From JAJAZB01 sp964244295 (GTDB lineage: Bacteria > Bacteroidota > Bacteroidia > Cytophagales > Spirosomataceae), in NCBI GenBank assembly GCA_964244295.1, contig CAXTIG010000019.1, positions 1 through 64,000 on the forward strand: 64,000 nt of DNA, in the 5' to 3' direction. Made by a program: the position numbers and the translations under genes. Positions 40,927 to 48,990 of this stretch are shown here, piece by piece. Under the pieces are notes generated by a model. The model worked only from the letters and a program-made list of their open reading frames with translations. It was not told where the DNA came from and made no database searches. Position 1 is the first letter of the stretch. Each line of letters starts with the position of its first letter.

Positions 40927-41061
40927 GCAACCCGGACAGCGGTTCGCAGAACCCTGTCAGCGGTTGCGGGCTTCCCGGATAACCAAGTTGGGCTACCGAT
41001 CAACCCGCAACCGCTGACAGGGTTCTGCCAACCGCTGACTACGCGTCCCGGTCCGGGTTGC
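40927..41061. repeat. Inverted repeat, GCAACCCGGACAGCGGTTCG family, right arm interrupted
   Basis: The left 58 bases equal those of the copy at 26439. The right arm follows the same order but reads AACCGCTG, then 14 extra bases (ACTACGCGTCCCGG), then TCCGGGTTGC. It sits in the shared upstream region of divergent gldA and the permease gene. Confidence 0.88.
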
Positions 41062-41120
41062 TGAAAATCCCCGCCAATCCCTATTTTTACCCGCACGTTC
41101 CCACCTCACCCCTTCCCCCC

Positions 41121-42809
41121 GTGGCCAACAACTCCCTTTTCCGGCGGAAAACCATTGCCCAAATCCTGGCGGCCAGCGAAGCCAGCCACGCCGAACACGG
41201 CGGCCTGTCCAAAATCCTCGGCGTGCGCGACCTCACCTCGCTGGGCATCGCGGCCATCATCGGGGCAGGCATTTTCAGCACCATCGGCCTGGCGAGCTAC
41301 AACGGCGGCCCGGCGGTGTCGCTGCTGTTTGTGTTTACCGCCTTCGCCTGCGTGTTCACGGCCCTGAGTTACGCCCAGTTTGCCTCGACGGTGCCCGTGA
41401 GCGGCAGCGCCTACACCTACGCCTACGTGGCCTTCGGCGAGTTGTTCGCCTGGATTATCGGCTGGGCGCTCATCCTCGAATACGGCGTGAGCAACATGGT
41501 CGTGGCCATTTCCTGGTCGGAATACTTCGTGAGTATGCTCCGGGGCTTCGGCATTCCCTTTCCCGATTTCCTCACCGTCGACCCCGGCACCGCCGCCGCC
41601 GCCTTCGCCGACGTGCAGGCGGGCAAGGCCGACCTCTCCGCCGCCACGCTGGCCAACGCCGAAATTTACCAGACCGCCCCCAGCCTGGGCGGTCTCCGGC
41701 TCATTTTCGATTTACCCGCCGGGCTGATTACCGTGCTCGTCACGGCGCTGGTGTACGTAGGCATCCGCGAGTCGCGCACGGCGAGCAATTTTCTGGTGGT
41801 ACTGAAATTGGGCGTGATTTTGCTGGTCATCGCAGTCGGGGCCTTTTACGTGAAACCCGCCAACTGGTCGCCCTTTGCCCCCAACGGGGTGAGCGGGGTG
41901 CTGAGCGGGGTGGCCTCGGTATTTTTTGCCTTCATCGGTTTCGACTCGATTTCGACCACTGCCGAAGAATGCAAAAACCCCCAGCGCGACCTGCCCCGCG
42001 CCATGCTTTACTGCTTGGCCATCTGCACGGTGCTGTACGTGGCGATTACGCTCGTGCTCACGGGCATGGTGCCGTACCAGGAACTCAACGTCGATGACCC
42101 GCTGGCCTACGTGTTTCAGAAAGTAAACCTCGACTTCGTGGCGGGGGTGATTTCGGTCAGCGCGGTAGCGGCCATCACCAGCGCCTTGCTGGTGTACCAA
42201 CTCGGCCAGCCGCGCATCTGGATGACCATGAGCCGCGACGGTTTGCTCTGGAAACCCTTTTCCCGGATTCACCCAAAATTCCGGACGCCCTCGTTTGCTA
42301 CCATCGTGACGGGCTTCATGGTCGCGATTCCGTCGATGTTTTTGCCGATGAAATTCTTCGTCGACCTCACCAGCGTGGGGACGTTTTTTGCGTTCATTCT
42401 CGTGTGCGGCGGTATTTTGTACCTCGACGCGAAGGGCCTTTCCAAGCAATCGAAATTCAAGGTGCCCTACATCAACGGCCAGTACCTCGTCGGGGCGGGC
42501 TTGCTGGTAGCACTGGTAGGAGTGTTTTTGTACGGGGGCGAAACGCTGAACACCTGGGGTTCGCTCGGCTTGGCGGGCATCGCCGAACACAAGGCGCTGA
42601 CGGTGATTTTCTGGTTGATTTGGGCGGTGCTGGCGGTGTTGAGTTTTCAGCATAAATTCTCTCTGCTGCCGGTAGTGGGCGTGCTGACCAACCTCTACCT
42701 GATGACCGAACTCGGCCTGAGCAACTGGCTGATTTTCGTGGTGTGGCTGCTGATTGGAATGGTGATTTACTTTGGGTATGGGAGGAAGAACTCGAAGCTG
42801 GCGAACTAA
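41121..42809 (+). CDS. APC-superfamily amino acid permease
   Basis: A 562-residue polytopic transporter. It has the N-terminal cytoplasmic L-G-V-R-D-L-T-S-L-G-I-A-A-I-I-G-A-G-I-F (APC helix-1 signature), about 12-14 membrane helices, F-F-A-F-I-G-F-D-S-I-S-T-T-A-E-E and P-R-I-W-M-T-M-S-R-D-G, all typical of CAT-type cationic amino acid transporters. The start is taken as GTG at 41121 (V/M-A-N-N-S-L-F-R-R-K-T), the usual N terminus in related proteins. The TTG at 41058 lies inside the hairpin and is unlikely. The substrate is unknown. Confidence 0.9.
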   Translation: MANNSLFRRKTIAQILAASEASHAEHGGLSKILGVRDLTSLGIAAIIGAGIFSTIGLASYNGGPAVSLLFVFTAFACVFTALSYAQFASTVPVSGSAYTYAYVAFGELFAWIIGWALILEYGVSNMVVAISWSEYFVSMLRGFGIPFPDFLTVDPGTAAAAFADVQAGKADLSAATLANAEIYQTAPSLGGLRLIFDLPAGLITVLVTALVYVGIRESRTASNFLVVLKLGVILLVIAVGAFYVKPANWSPFAPNGVSGVLSGVASVFFAFIGFDSISTTAEECKNPQRDLPRAMLYCLAICTVLYVAITLVLTGMVPYQELNVDDPLAYVFQKVNLDFVAGVISVSAVAAITSALLVYQLGQPRIWMTMSRDGLLWKPFSRIHPKFRTPSFATIVTGFMVAIPSMFLPMKFFVDLTSVGTFFAFILVCGGILYLDAKGLSKQSKFKVPYINGQYLVGAGLLVALVGVFLYGGETLNTWGSLGLAGIAEHKALTVIFWLIWAVLAVLSFQHKFSLLPVVGVLTNLYLMTELGLSNWLIFVVWLLIGMVIYFGYGRKNSKLAN

Positions 42810-42853
42810 ATGGCTTTTATAGCCGTGATTTTTTAAAAAACCCACCTCTACCT

Positions 42854-44809
42854 ATGCAGATCGATAGCCTCTGTGAAGCAGGGAAATTGTCGGTACGTGC
42901 TTCGAATGTCTGTTCTGCCGCCGACCTGGATACTGTCGAAGACGTTAAGAATTACTTTGAACAATACGGAACGTTCAAAAAAATTCGTAACTGCGGAAAT
43001 AAAACGGAGAAGGAACTTTTAGATCTTTGCCAAGCGGAAAGGGCTACTCTATTTGCTGATTATGATGAACAAGTTTCTGAAGTACCAGAGGTGTATCCAT
43101 TTGTCACTCCACGGAAAGAAGAAATTTTTGAGATGTACATACAAAGCCAACTACAACGGTTGCCCGTTCGTGCTAAAAATGGTCTTAATGGATACTTTAA
43201 AGGTGATTTTTCAGCAAAAACAATTTATACCCAGCTTATTAAACCGAGTATTGATTTTAAAAAATTAAGAAACATAGGCGCGGGTACGGTCGATGAGTTA
43301 AATGACTTAAAAGATCGGCTGTCAGTCCGTTTCAATGAACTTATCGCCATGGCCGACGAAACTGAACTTGAAAAGCTTCAGCTTATCTCGTTTTGTCATG
43401 AAAAGTACGGAATTTCCGAAGCTAATCTGAATCCGGTTATTCAGATTTTTCAAACCTCAGGACGGATTCCTTTTTTCAAACTGGTCGAGGTACTTCTCGA
43501 TGGATTAGTCCTCTTTAAAAATCCGATTCAGACGGATCTTTTCATTCATGGTTTCCGATACCTAAGCAACCGACCATACCTGTCCAATATTCAGATTGCG
43601 CTGCACCAACCCGTTAGTGACGAGCGAATAAGGCAACTCAAGGAAGCTTTACCCAGCGAACTATTCAACCGCCTGAAACCACTCGTAATTCAATACAAAC
43701 CGAGCCTGTTCAAACAGTATAGTATCAAATCGCAGGCAGACTTTTTCTTTTTCGATGAGGAACAAACCGCCGCTTTCAATGCCGCCGAAGGCGTGGCATT
43801 CACGACTCATTTTTATGCGCAATTTTTTGGGGTTTTATTGGTCGACACACACTCGATGTTAGGAGGTGAAACTCCGATCCGCTCCGGCTTGGTTACCATG
43901 CGTAACCGCCTCTTCAAATTTAGTTATTTGGTTCGTAAAGAGACTCTCGTCGTGGTTCGTCTGCATGATTTGCTCGACAATTTTTATCGAAGGATATCAG
44001 AAAAAATCGATGAGACGTACAAGTTAGAAATCAGAAATTACATACAGGCTTATTTTTCAGGTACTTCCCGTACCGAACTAATACGAGTTATGTCGTTATG
44101 TGAGCAATTGATTGAAACTGAGTTCGATTACGTTGTCAAACTCGATGGAACAATAAGTATAGTGAGAACTAAGAGAAAAAGTATGCGAGAATACGTAAGT
44201 GAAGTCCTCGAAAACCACGGAAGATTAATGGGGATCGAGGAGATTTTTGCCGAACTTGAAGCGACTTATCCAGGAATATTTACCGCCATCGATACGGTAC
44301 GGAGTACGGTTCAACGGGAACCGGAAACATTTATCTGGATCGGTCGTAGTAGCACGTATGGTTTAAAAGCGTGGGAAAGTGAAGTCGGCGTAAAAGGCGG
44401 AACAATCCGTGATATTGCTGAAGAATACCTTACTCAGTTCAATGAACCCAAGCACATTTTTGAAATTACAGAGTACATCAAGAAATATCGGGACACCCAC
44501 GAAAAAAACGTATACGCTAATCTACGTCTTGAGACGACAAATCGTTTCGTATTTTACGAAGGGCCGTTTGTTGGACTACAAGCAAGAGTAAATCAATACG
44601 CTGACATTCAATTCCGAGCTATTGTTGGTGGATGGTTTATTAAGCGGGTAATGCTTCGATACAATGGATGCCTTTTTGAAAAATTAATCATCGATTTAGC
44701 ATCAAAACATGACGTATTTCCCGTTCAGGTACGAAGCGTTTTAATCAATAAAATAGAAAATCAGGAAGCCCGCATCGATCCACTTAGTGGAAAAATATAT
44801 TTTTCCTAA
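42854..44809 (+). CDS. Large DNA-binding protein with RNA polymerase alpha-CTD-like and winged-helix domains
   Basis: A 651-residue protein in clearly AT-rich DNA. Residues about 10-60 (L-S-V-R-A-S-N-V-C... K-K-I-R-N-C-G-N-K-T-E-K-E-L) follow the alpha-CTD pattern (LSVR-x-N ... RN-x-G-x-KS). A second copy at about 102-155 reads L-P-V-R-A-K-N-G-L then K-L-R-N-I-G-A-G-T-V-D-E-L. V-S-D-E-R-I-R-Q-L-K-E-A-L (254-266) resembles the recognition helix of sigma region 4. Residues about 444-508 and 517-576 look like tandem winged helices of the HARE-HTH / RNAP delta kind. No enzyme motif is seen. The start at 42854 follows a weak leader; the frame to 42743 overlaps the permease gene. It probably acts on transcription; the target is unknown. 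Confidence 0.65.
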   Translation: MQIDSLCEAGKLSVRASNVCSAADLDTVEDVKNYFEQYGTFKKIRNCGNKTEKELLDLCQAERATLFADYDEQVSEVPEVYPFVTPRKEEIFEMYIQSQLQRLPVRAKNGLNGYFKGDFSAKTIYTQLIKPSIDFKKLRNIGAGTVDELNDLKDRLSVRFNELIAMADETELEKLQLISFCHEKYGISEANLNPVIQIFQTSGRIPFFKLVEVLLDGLVLFKNPIQTDLFIHGFRYLSNRPYLSNIQIALHQPVSDERIRQLKEALPSELFNRLKPLVIQYKPSLFKQYSIKSQADFFFFDEEQTAAFNAAEGVAFTTHFYAQFFGVLLVDTHSMLGGETPIRSGLVTMRNRLFKFSYLVRKETLVVVRLHDLLDNFYRRISEKIDETYKLEIRNYIQAYFSGTSRTELIRVMSLCEQLIETEFDYVVKLDGTISIVRTKRKSMREYVSEVLENHGRLMGIEEIFAELEATYPGIFTAIDTVRSTVQREPETFIWIGRSSTYGLKAWESEVGVKGGTIRDIAEEYLTQFNEPKHIFEITEYIKKYRDTHEKNVYANLRLETTNRFVFYEGPFVGLQARVNQYADIQFRAIVGGWFIKRVMLRYNGCLFEKLIIDLASKHDVFPVQVRSVLINKIENQEARIDPLSGKIYFS

Positions 44810-44904
44810 GGCGTGATACTTTCCTGTCCGCACGTAATTCATTTTGCCAATCCACGTTATTCCTCCAAAGTTCCAGCAAACTACGGATTTTAAGATTTAC
44901 ACGA

Positions 44905-45510
44905 ATGAAAGAAAATATCACTTTTTTATATCTATTTCTTCTGGGGGTTATCCTGTTAGTCGGTTGCATCCCTTCCTCCGAAAACTCCGACGACTACACC
45001 CCCAAGCCCAAGGGCTACAACCGCATCGACCTGCCGCCGGTGGCTTACCAGCCGCTCGCCGAAAAGCACCCGTATTTTTTCGAGTATTCCAAAAATGCAG
45101 TCGTCCGCCCCGACACGTTCCGGGGGGCGCTGCCGCACTGGATTTTTATTAAGTACCCGCAGTTTCACGCCAACGTGCAGCTTACCTATCACCCCGTGCT
45201 GGGCGACCGCGAAAAGCTGAGCCACCTCATCGCCGATGCCTACAAACTCTCGTTCGGGCACCAGAAAAAAGCGTACTCCATCCGCGACGGCGTGGTGAAA
45301 CTCAGGGGCGGGAAGCGGGCGTCGGTCATCGAACTCACCGGCGAGGTACCCAGCCAGGTACAGTTTTACGTGACCGACAGCACCCGACACTACCTGCGCG
45401 GGGCGCTGTATTTCCAGACCGCCACCGCCAATGATTCGCTCGCGCCGGTCATCGACTACGTGAAAAAAGACATTCTCCACTTGCTCAACACGCTCGAATG
45501 GCGGAATTGA
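44905..45510 (+). CDS. gldD: Gliding motility lipoprotein GldD
   Basis: A 201-residue lipoprotein required for gliding in Flavobacterium johnsoniae. The signal peptide ends L-L-V-G-C (Cys21 lipidated). The GldD hallmark P-K-P-K-G-Y-N-R-I-D-L-P follows at about 33-44, with F-x-Y-S-K-N-A and W-I-x-I-K-Y-P-Q-F. Its first 20 codons are AT-rich like the gene upstream, while the rest has the GC-rich codon use of the window. The GNAT gene overlaps its end by 13 bases. Confidence 0.9.
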   Translation: MKENITFLYLFLLGVILLVGCIPSSENSDDYTPKPKGYNRIDLPPVAYQPLAEKHPYFFEYSKNAVVRPDTFRGALPHWIFIKYPQFHANVQLTYHPVLGDREKLSHLIADAYKLSFGHQKKAYSIRDGVVKLRGGKRASVIELTGEVPSQVQFYVTDSTRHYLRGALYFQTATANDSLAPVIDYVKKDILHLLNTLEWRN

Positions 45511-46052
45511 ATTATGGACCCGCCCAGGGTGACGCCGCGCTGGCGCAAATCCTGGCCCTGCAAGCCGAAAACCTGCGCGGCACCCTGACCCCCGAACACC
45601 AGGCGGCGCAGGGATTTCTCACCTTCCATTACGACCTGCCCCTGCTGGGGCGCATGAATGACGCCCTACCCCACGTGGTGGCCGCAACCGACGCGCAACT
45701 GGCGGGTTACGCCCTTTCGACCACGCCCAAAATCTGCCGCGAAAACCCGCTCCTCTGTCCACTCGTGGAACGGCTCGACGGCCTGCTTTTCGGAGGAAAA
45801 TCCTTCGCCGAACGCCGGTTTTACGTGATGGGGCAAATCTGCGTGGCCGAGGGCTTTCGCGGGCAGGGCGTGTTCGACGGGCTTTACCAAACCCACCGGG
45901 CGCTGTACGACACGCAGTTCGACTGCCTCGTTACCGAAATTTCCCTGCAAAACACCCGCTCCCTGGCCGCGCACCGGCGGGTGGGGTTCGAGGTGATCGA
46001 CGAAGTGCAGGATGCCGCCGACCGCTGGGCGGTGGTGGTGTGGAACTGGTAG
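45498..46052 (+). CDS. GNAT family N-acetyltransferase
   Basis: A 184-residue acetyltransferase-fold protein. The acetyl-CoA binding block is V-M-G-Q-I-C-V-A-E-G-F-R-G-Q-G-V-F (motif A, Q/R-x-x-G-x-G/A), followed by E-I-S-L-Q-N-T-R-S-L-A-A-H-R-R-V-G-F (motif B), a classic ending. It overlaps gldD by 13 bases, so it is translated from the same message; whether it has anything to do with gliding is unknown. The substrate amine is not predictable. Confidence 0.87.
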   Translation: MAELNYGPAQGDAALAQILALQAENLRGTLTPEHQAAQGFLTFHYDLPLLGRMNDALPHVVAATDAQLAGYALSTTPKICRENPLLCPLVERLDGLLFGGKSFAERRFYVMGQICVAEGFRGQGVFDGLYQTHRALYDTQFDCLVTEISLQNTRSLAAHRRVGFEVIDEVQDAADRWAVVVWNW

Positions 46053-46102
46053 TAGTTTACGATTTGTGGTTGAACCAATTACAAACCACAAACCGTAAAC
46101 TA
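46053..46102. repeat. 19-bp inverted repeat, CAGTTTAC family
   Basis: TAGTTTACGATTTGTGGTT (46053-46071) and its partner at 46084-46102 differ at one base. It begins at the base after the GNAT stop and is followed by further CAAACTGTAAACTG before the ABC gene start. Confidence 0.85.
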
Positions 46103-46119
46103 CAAACTGTAAACTGACG

Positions 46120-47574
46120 ATGCTCCTCTCCCTCCAAAACGCCACCGTCCGCCGCTCCGACGCGGTGGTATTACACAACTTGACTTTTACGCTCGAACCT
46201 AGTCAGCACTGGGCAATTCTGGGCGAAAACGGGTCGGGGAAATCCACGTTTCTGGAGACACTGGCGGGAAAGTTACCCATCGTGGGCGGCGTTTTCGAGC
46301 ATCCGGTGGGGCCGCTGCGTGAGGCGGTGGAGTTGCTGCCCAAAGATTTTAGCTTCGACCGCATCGTGGCCTCGGCGGCGCAGTTTTACCAGCAACGCTT
46401 CAACGCCCACGCCGCCGAAACTGCCCCGACCGTGCGCGAGGTCTTGCAGGGGCAACTCAGGCCCGTGGGCACGGTGGACGCGGCTTCGGTGACGATTCCC
46501 CCACCCCGCTACGACGAAGCCTGGCTAGCCGAGGTGGCCGACCTCGTGCGAATTTCGCCCCTCCTCGACCGGCCTCTGACTTCCCTTTCCAACGGCGAAA
46601 CCCGGCGGACGCTCCTGGCCCGTTCACTGCTGAAACGGCCCAAAATTCTGCTGCTCGACAATCCCTTCGCGGGCCTCGACGCGGCCAGTCGCCAGCGCCT
46701 GCACGACACACTTAACCGCATTTCCCGCGAGGTGACGATAGTACTTGTGACCACGCCGGATGAAATTCCGATTTGTGTGACGAACGTTTTTACTCTTCAC
46801 GCGGGAAGTAGCGTAGCTTCCGACGTAGCGCCCACAACCAAATCGCGCGCGATTTTCCCCGAACCCATCGCCGACTTCCGCCACGCCCTGCGAATGCGCG
46901 ACGTGTCGGTGCGCTACGGCGAGGTGGCGGTGTTGAAAAAAATAAACTGGGAGGTGGCGCGGGGCGAAAAATGGGCCGTGCTCGGCCCTAACGGTTCGGG
47001 CAAAAGCACGCTGCTCAGCCTCCTCACCGCCGACAACCCCCAGGGCTACGCCAACGACTACGAGTTGTTCGACCGCAAGCGCGGCAGCGGCGAAAGCATC
47101 TGGGACATCAAATCCCGAATCGGCTTCGTTTCGCCCGAACTGCACCTGTATTTTCCCCGTGAAACGCCCGTTTGGAAGGTCGTCGCTTCGGGGCTGTTCG
47201 ACACCGCCGGGTTGTTTCGTCGCCTCAGCGAAGAGCAGGCCGGGCGGGTGGAAGCGATGCTGGATTTTTTGGAAATCAAGTACCTACGCGAGAAGCGACT
47301 GGGCCAGCTTTCTTCCGGTCAGCAACGCTGGGCCTTACTGGCGCGGGCGCTCGTGAAAAATCCGCCGTTGCTGATCCTCGACGAACCCGGCCAGGGCCTC
47401 GACCCCGCGCACGTCGCCCAATTCCGGGATTTAGTGGACGACCTCTGCCGGGATTCGGGTCGAACCTTGCTCTACGTTTCGCACTACCCCGTCGAAATCC
47501 CGCGTTGCGTGACGCAGGTGCTGCGCCTGGAAGCGGGCGTCGGGCGAATCGAAGCCTTCGGTGCCGGGGCATAG
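46120..47574 (+). CDS. Double ABC ATPase, ModF-like
   Basis: A 484-residue soluble protein with two ABC nucleotide-binding domains in one chain. The first has Walker A G-E-N-G-S-G-K-S-T (about 33-41), signature L-S-N-G-E-T-R-R and L-L-L-D-N-P-F-A-G. The second has G-P-N-G-S-G-K-S-T (about 288-296), signature L-S-S-G-Q-Q-R-W and L-I-L-D-E-P-G-Q. The Walker B of domain 1 ends in Asn-Pro, not Glu-Pro, so only the second half keeps the catalytic Glu. The arrangement matches ModF/YlmA-type ATPases of unclear function. No membrane partner is present nearby. Confidence 0.85.
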   Translation: MLLSLQNATVRRSDAVVLHNLTFTLEPSQHWAILGENGSGKSTFLETLAGKLPIVGGVFEHPVGPLREAVELLPKDFSFDRIVASAAQFYQQRFNAHAAETAPTVREVLQGQLRPVGTVDAASVTIPPPRYDEAWLAEVADLVRISPLLDRPLTSLSNGETRRTLLARSLLKRPKILLLDNPFAGLDAASRQRLHDTLNRISREVTIVLVTTPDEIPICVTNVFTLHAGSSVASDVAPTTKSRAIFPEPIADFRHALRMRDVSVRYGEVAVLKKINWEVARGEKWAVLGPNGSGKSTLLSLLTADNPQGYANDYELFDRKRGSGESIWDIKSRIGFVSPELHLYFPRETPVWKVVASGLFDTAGLFRRLSEEQAGRVEAMLDFLEIKYLREKRLGQLSSGQQRWALLARALVKNPPLLILDEPGQGLDPAHVAQFRDLVDDLCRDSGRTLLYVSHYPVEIPRCVTQVLRLEAGVGRIEAFGAGA

Positions 47575-47577
47575 GCG

Positions 47578-47784
47578 CTATTTTTTCAGCCAGTTTTTCA
47601 GGTACTTCTCCGTCAACGGCATCACGATAAACTGAATCAGCCCCACCATGATCAGCGTGAGCGGAACGGTGCGCAGGGCCAGGGGCATTTTGTTGAGCCA
47701 GGGATTGAGCGCCCACAGGATGCCGGTGATGACGAGGTAGTCAGTGACCCAGGCGACGAGTGCCTTTCTTAGTTTCTCTTTCAT
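47578..47784 (-). CDS. Small two-helix membrane protein, unknown function
   Basis: A 68-residue protein with the start at 47784 (M-K-E-K-L-R-K-A-L); nine more residues are possible from 47811. Two hydrophobic segments are visible (D-Y-L-V-I-T-G-I-L-W-A-L and L-I-M-V-G-L-I-Q-F-I-V-M-P-L) separated by a loop, with Lys-rich ends. It converges with the ABC gene, only three bases apart, and diverges from marR. It resembles DUF-type small integral membrane proteins; no family is assigned. Confidence 0.6.
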   Translation of the reverse strand: MKEKLRKALVAWVTDYLVITGILWALNPWLNKMPLALRTVPLTLIMVGLIQFIVMPLTEKYLKNWLKK

Positions 47785-47843
47785 GGGGGTGTGCGTGCGA
47801 ATGAACTTCACCCGGTATCCTTAAAAATAGTTGACCAGTAAAA

Positions 47844-47874
47844 TTTGTAGCTACAACAGTTGTTTCTACATTTG
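47844..47874 (+). promoter_or_regulatory. marR promoter with overlapping palindromic operators
   Basis: TTTG at 47844-47847 and TACATTTG at 47867-47874 with a 19-base spacer form a full match to the Bacteroidota promoter. The perfect palindrome TTGTAGCTACAA (47845-47856) overlaps the -33 element, and TTGTTTCTAC (47860-47869) lies in the spacer. The same two motifs recur before the next gene. This fits autoregulation by the MarR protein. Confidence 0.7.
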
Positions 47875-47895
47875 TCAAAAATCGTCGTGATTTTT

Positions 47896-48345
47896 ATGGA
47901 ATTGGAAGAAGCCATTCGTCAGCGAACCTTTGAAAATGAGCACCAAAAGGCCATTCTCAACGTGCTGTACACGAGCGGCTGGTTGAACCGCCAGAGCACC
48001 CAGTTTTTAAAGCCCTTCGGGCTGACGCCCCCTCAGTTCAACGTGTTGCGGATTTTGCGCGGGCAACACCCCAACGCCCTCCAGCTGTGCAGCGTGACGG
48101 AGCGGATGCTCGACCAAGCCTCGAACGTGACCCGGTTGATTGAAAAATTGCTGCAAAAATCGCTGGTGACGCGGGAGCTAAACCCGGAAAATCGCCGCCA
48201 GGTGCGCCTCCAGATTACCGCGCAGGGCCTGGAGTTACTGAGCCGGGTGGACAAAAAAAGGACCATGCTACTAGCCCAGGCCCAAAAAATTTCGGAGGCA
48301 GAAGCCCGCGAACTCAGCCGCATTCTAACCAAACTCAGAAGCTAA
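47896..48345 (+). CDS. MarR family transcriptional regulator
   Basis: A 149-residue winged-helix regulator. The MarR DNA-binding domain is visible as L-T-P-P-Q-F-N-V-L-R-I-L-R-G-Q, the helix S-V-T-E-R-M-L-D-Q-A-S-N-V-T-R-L-I-E-K-L (recognition helix with wing following) and R-Q-V-R-L-Q-I-T-A-Q-G. The start at 47896 is preferred because the promoter places the transcription start near 47880, which excludes the ATG at 47860. It probably represses itself and the DUF6069 gene downstream through TTGTAG-type sites. The inducer is unknown. Confidence 0.88.
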   Translation: MELEEAIRQRTFENEHQKAILNVLYTSGWLNRQSTQFLKPFGLTPPQFNVLRILRGQHPNALQLCSVTERMLDQASNVTRLIEKLLQKSLVTRELNPENRRQVRLQITAQGLELLSRVDKKRTMLLAQAQKISEAEARELSRILTKLRS

Positions 48346-48363
48346 CTTTTTTTACCCAAACTA

Positions 48364-48390
48364 TTGTAGATACAATTGAAGTAGAAACAA
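48364..48390 (+). promoter_or_regulatory. Second pair of MarR-type sites, before the DUF6069 gene
   Basis: TTGTAGATACAA (48364-48375) differs by one base from the palindrome at 47845, and GTAGAAACAA (48381-48390) is the exact reverse complement of TTGTTTCTAC at 47860. They lie 15-42 bases before the ATG at 48406, consistent with a second operator. Confidence 0.65.
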
Positions 48391-48405
48391 ATAAACTCCT
48401 TTTTT

Positions 48406-48825
48406 ATGAAAACTAGCTCGTATTCTTCCATTGCCCTCGCCGGGCTGAAAGCCATTGCGGTGGCGGTCGTCGTCAACGTGGTTCTGTTTTTCGCCTTTTC
48501 TGCCGCCGGAATGATTCCCAAAAGCATCGTCATTCCCAACGCAGGCGGGCCGCTGACCGCCACTCCGGTGGCAATTTCATCGACAATTCCTCTGGTGATT
48601 GCCACGCTGCTTTTCATGGGGCTGGTTCGGTTTACCCGTCGCCCGGCGCTGATTTTTACGATTCTGGCGGGAGTTGTGGCCCTAGCCTCCCTGGCCTCGC
48701 CGTTTTCCATTCCCGGTGTGCCGCTTGGTATGGTCGTCGCTCTCAACGTGATGCACTTGGTGGCAGCGGGTTCAATTACCTGGTTTTTGACCAAATCGGT
48801 GGCTCAACCCACGCTGGTTGCGTAG
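48406..48825 (+). CDS. DUF6069 family membrane protein
   Basis: A 139-residue protein with four hydrophobic segments: A-L-A-G-L-K-A-I-A-V-A-V-V-V-N-V-V-L, I-S-S-T-I-P-L-V-I-A-T-L-L-F-M-G, P-A-L-I-F-T-I-L-A-G-V-V-A-L-A and a C-terminal V-A-L-N-V-M-H-L-V-A-A-G-S-I. This fits the DUF6069 (four-helix membrane) family, whose role is unknown. It lies 60 bases downstream of marR and carries its own copy of the operator, so it is the probable regulated target, perhaps a stress- or efflux-related membrane protein. Confidence 0.7.
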   Translation: MKTSSYSSIALAGLKAIAVAVVVNVVLFFAFSAAGMIPKSIVIPNAGGPLTATPVAISSTIPLVIATLLFMGLVRFTRRPALIFTILAGVVALASLASPFSIPGVPLGMVVALNVMHLVAAGSITWFLTKSVAQPTLVA

Positions 48826-48930
48826 GAAAAGGTTGGAATCGGGCGGGTGCGTAGCCGGTTGAAATCGCTCCTCCTTGCCAACGGCTTCCGAGAAAAGTAA
48901 GCGAATGCGGGCGGTATTTTTGAACTCCGT

Positions 48931-48963
48931 TTCCAGCGGAGAAGTTACCAGCGCGTACCTTTG
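48931..48963 (+). promoter_or_regulatory. Probable promoter of the 99-residue protein gene
   Basis: TACCTTTG (48956-48963) matches the -7 element; TTTC at 48931-48934 is an imperfect -33 element with a 21-base spacer. The ATG is 28 bases downstream. Confidence 0.45.
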
Positions 48964-48990
48964 TTTCCCGAAAAACCCGATTGATTTGAC

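Noticed and set aside
41058..41120. TTG start for the permease
   Set aside because: Lies in the right arm of an extragenic hairpin; the GTG at 41121 gives the normal N terminus.
42810..44904. AT-rich segment as a prophage or defence island
   Set aside because: Only one gene is in it; no integrase, tRNA target, repeats at its edges or known defence partner is visible.
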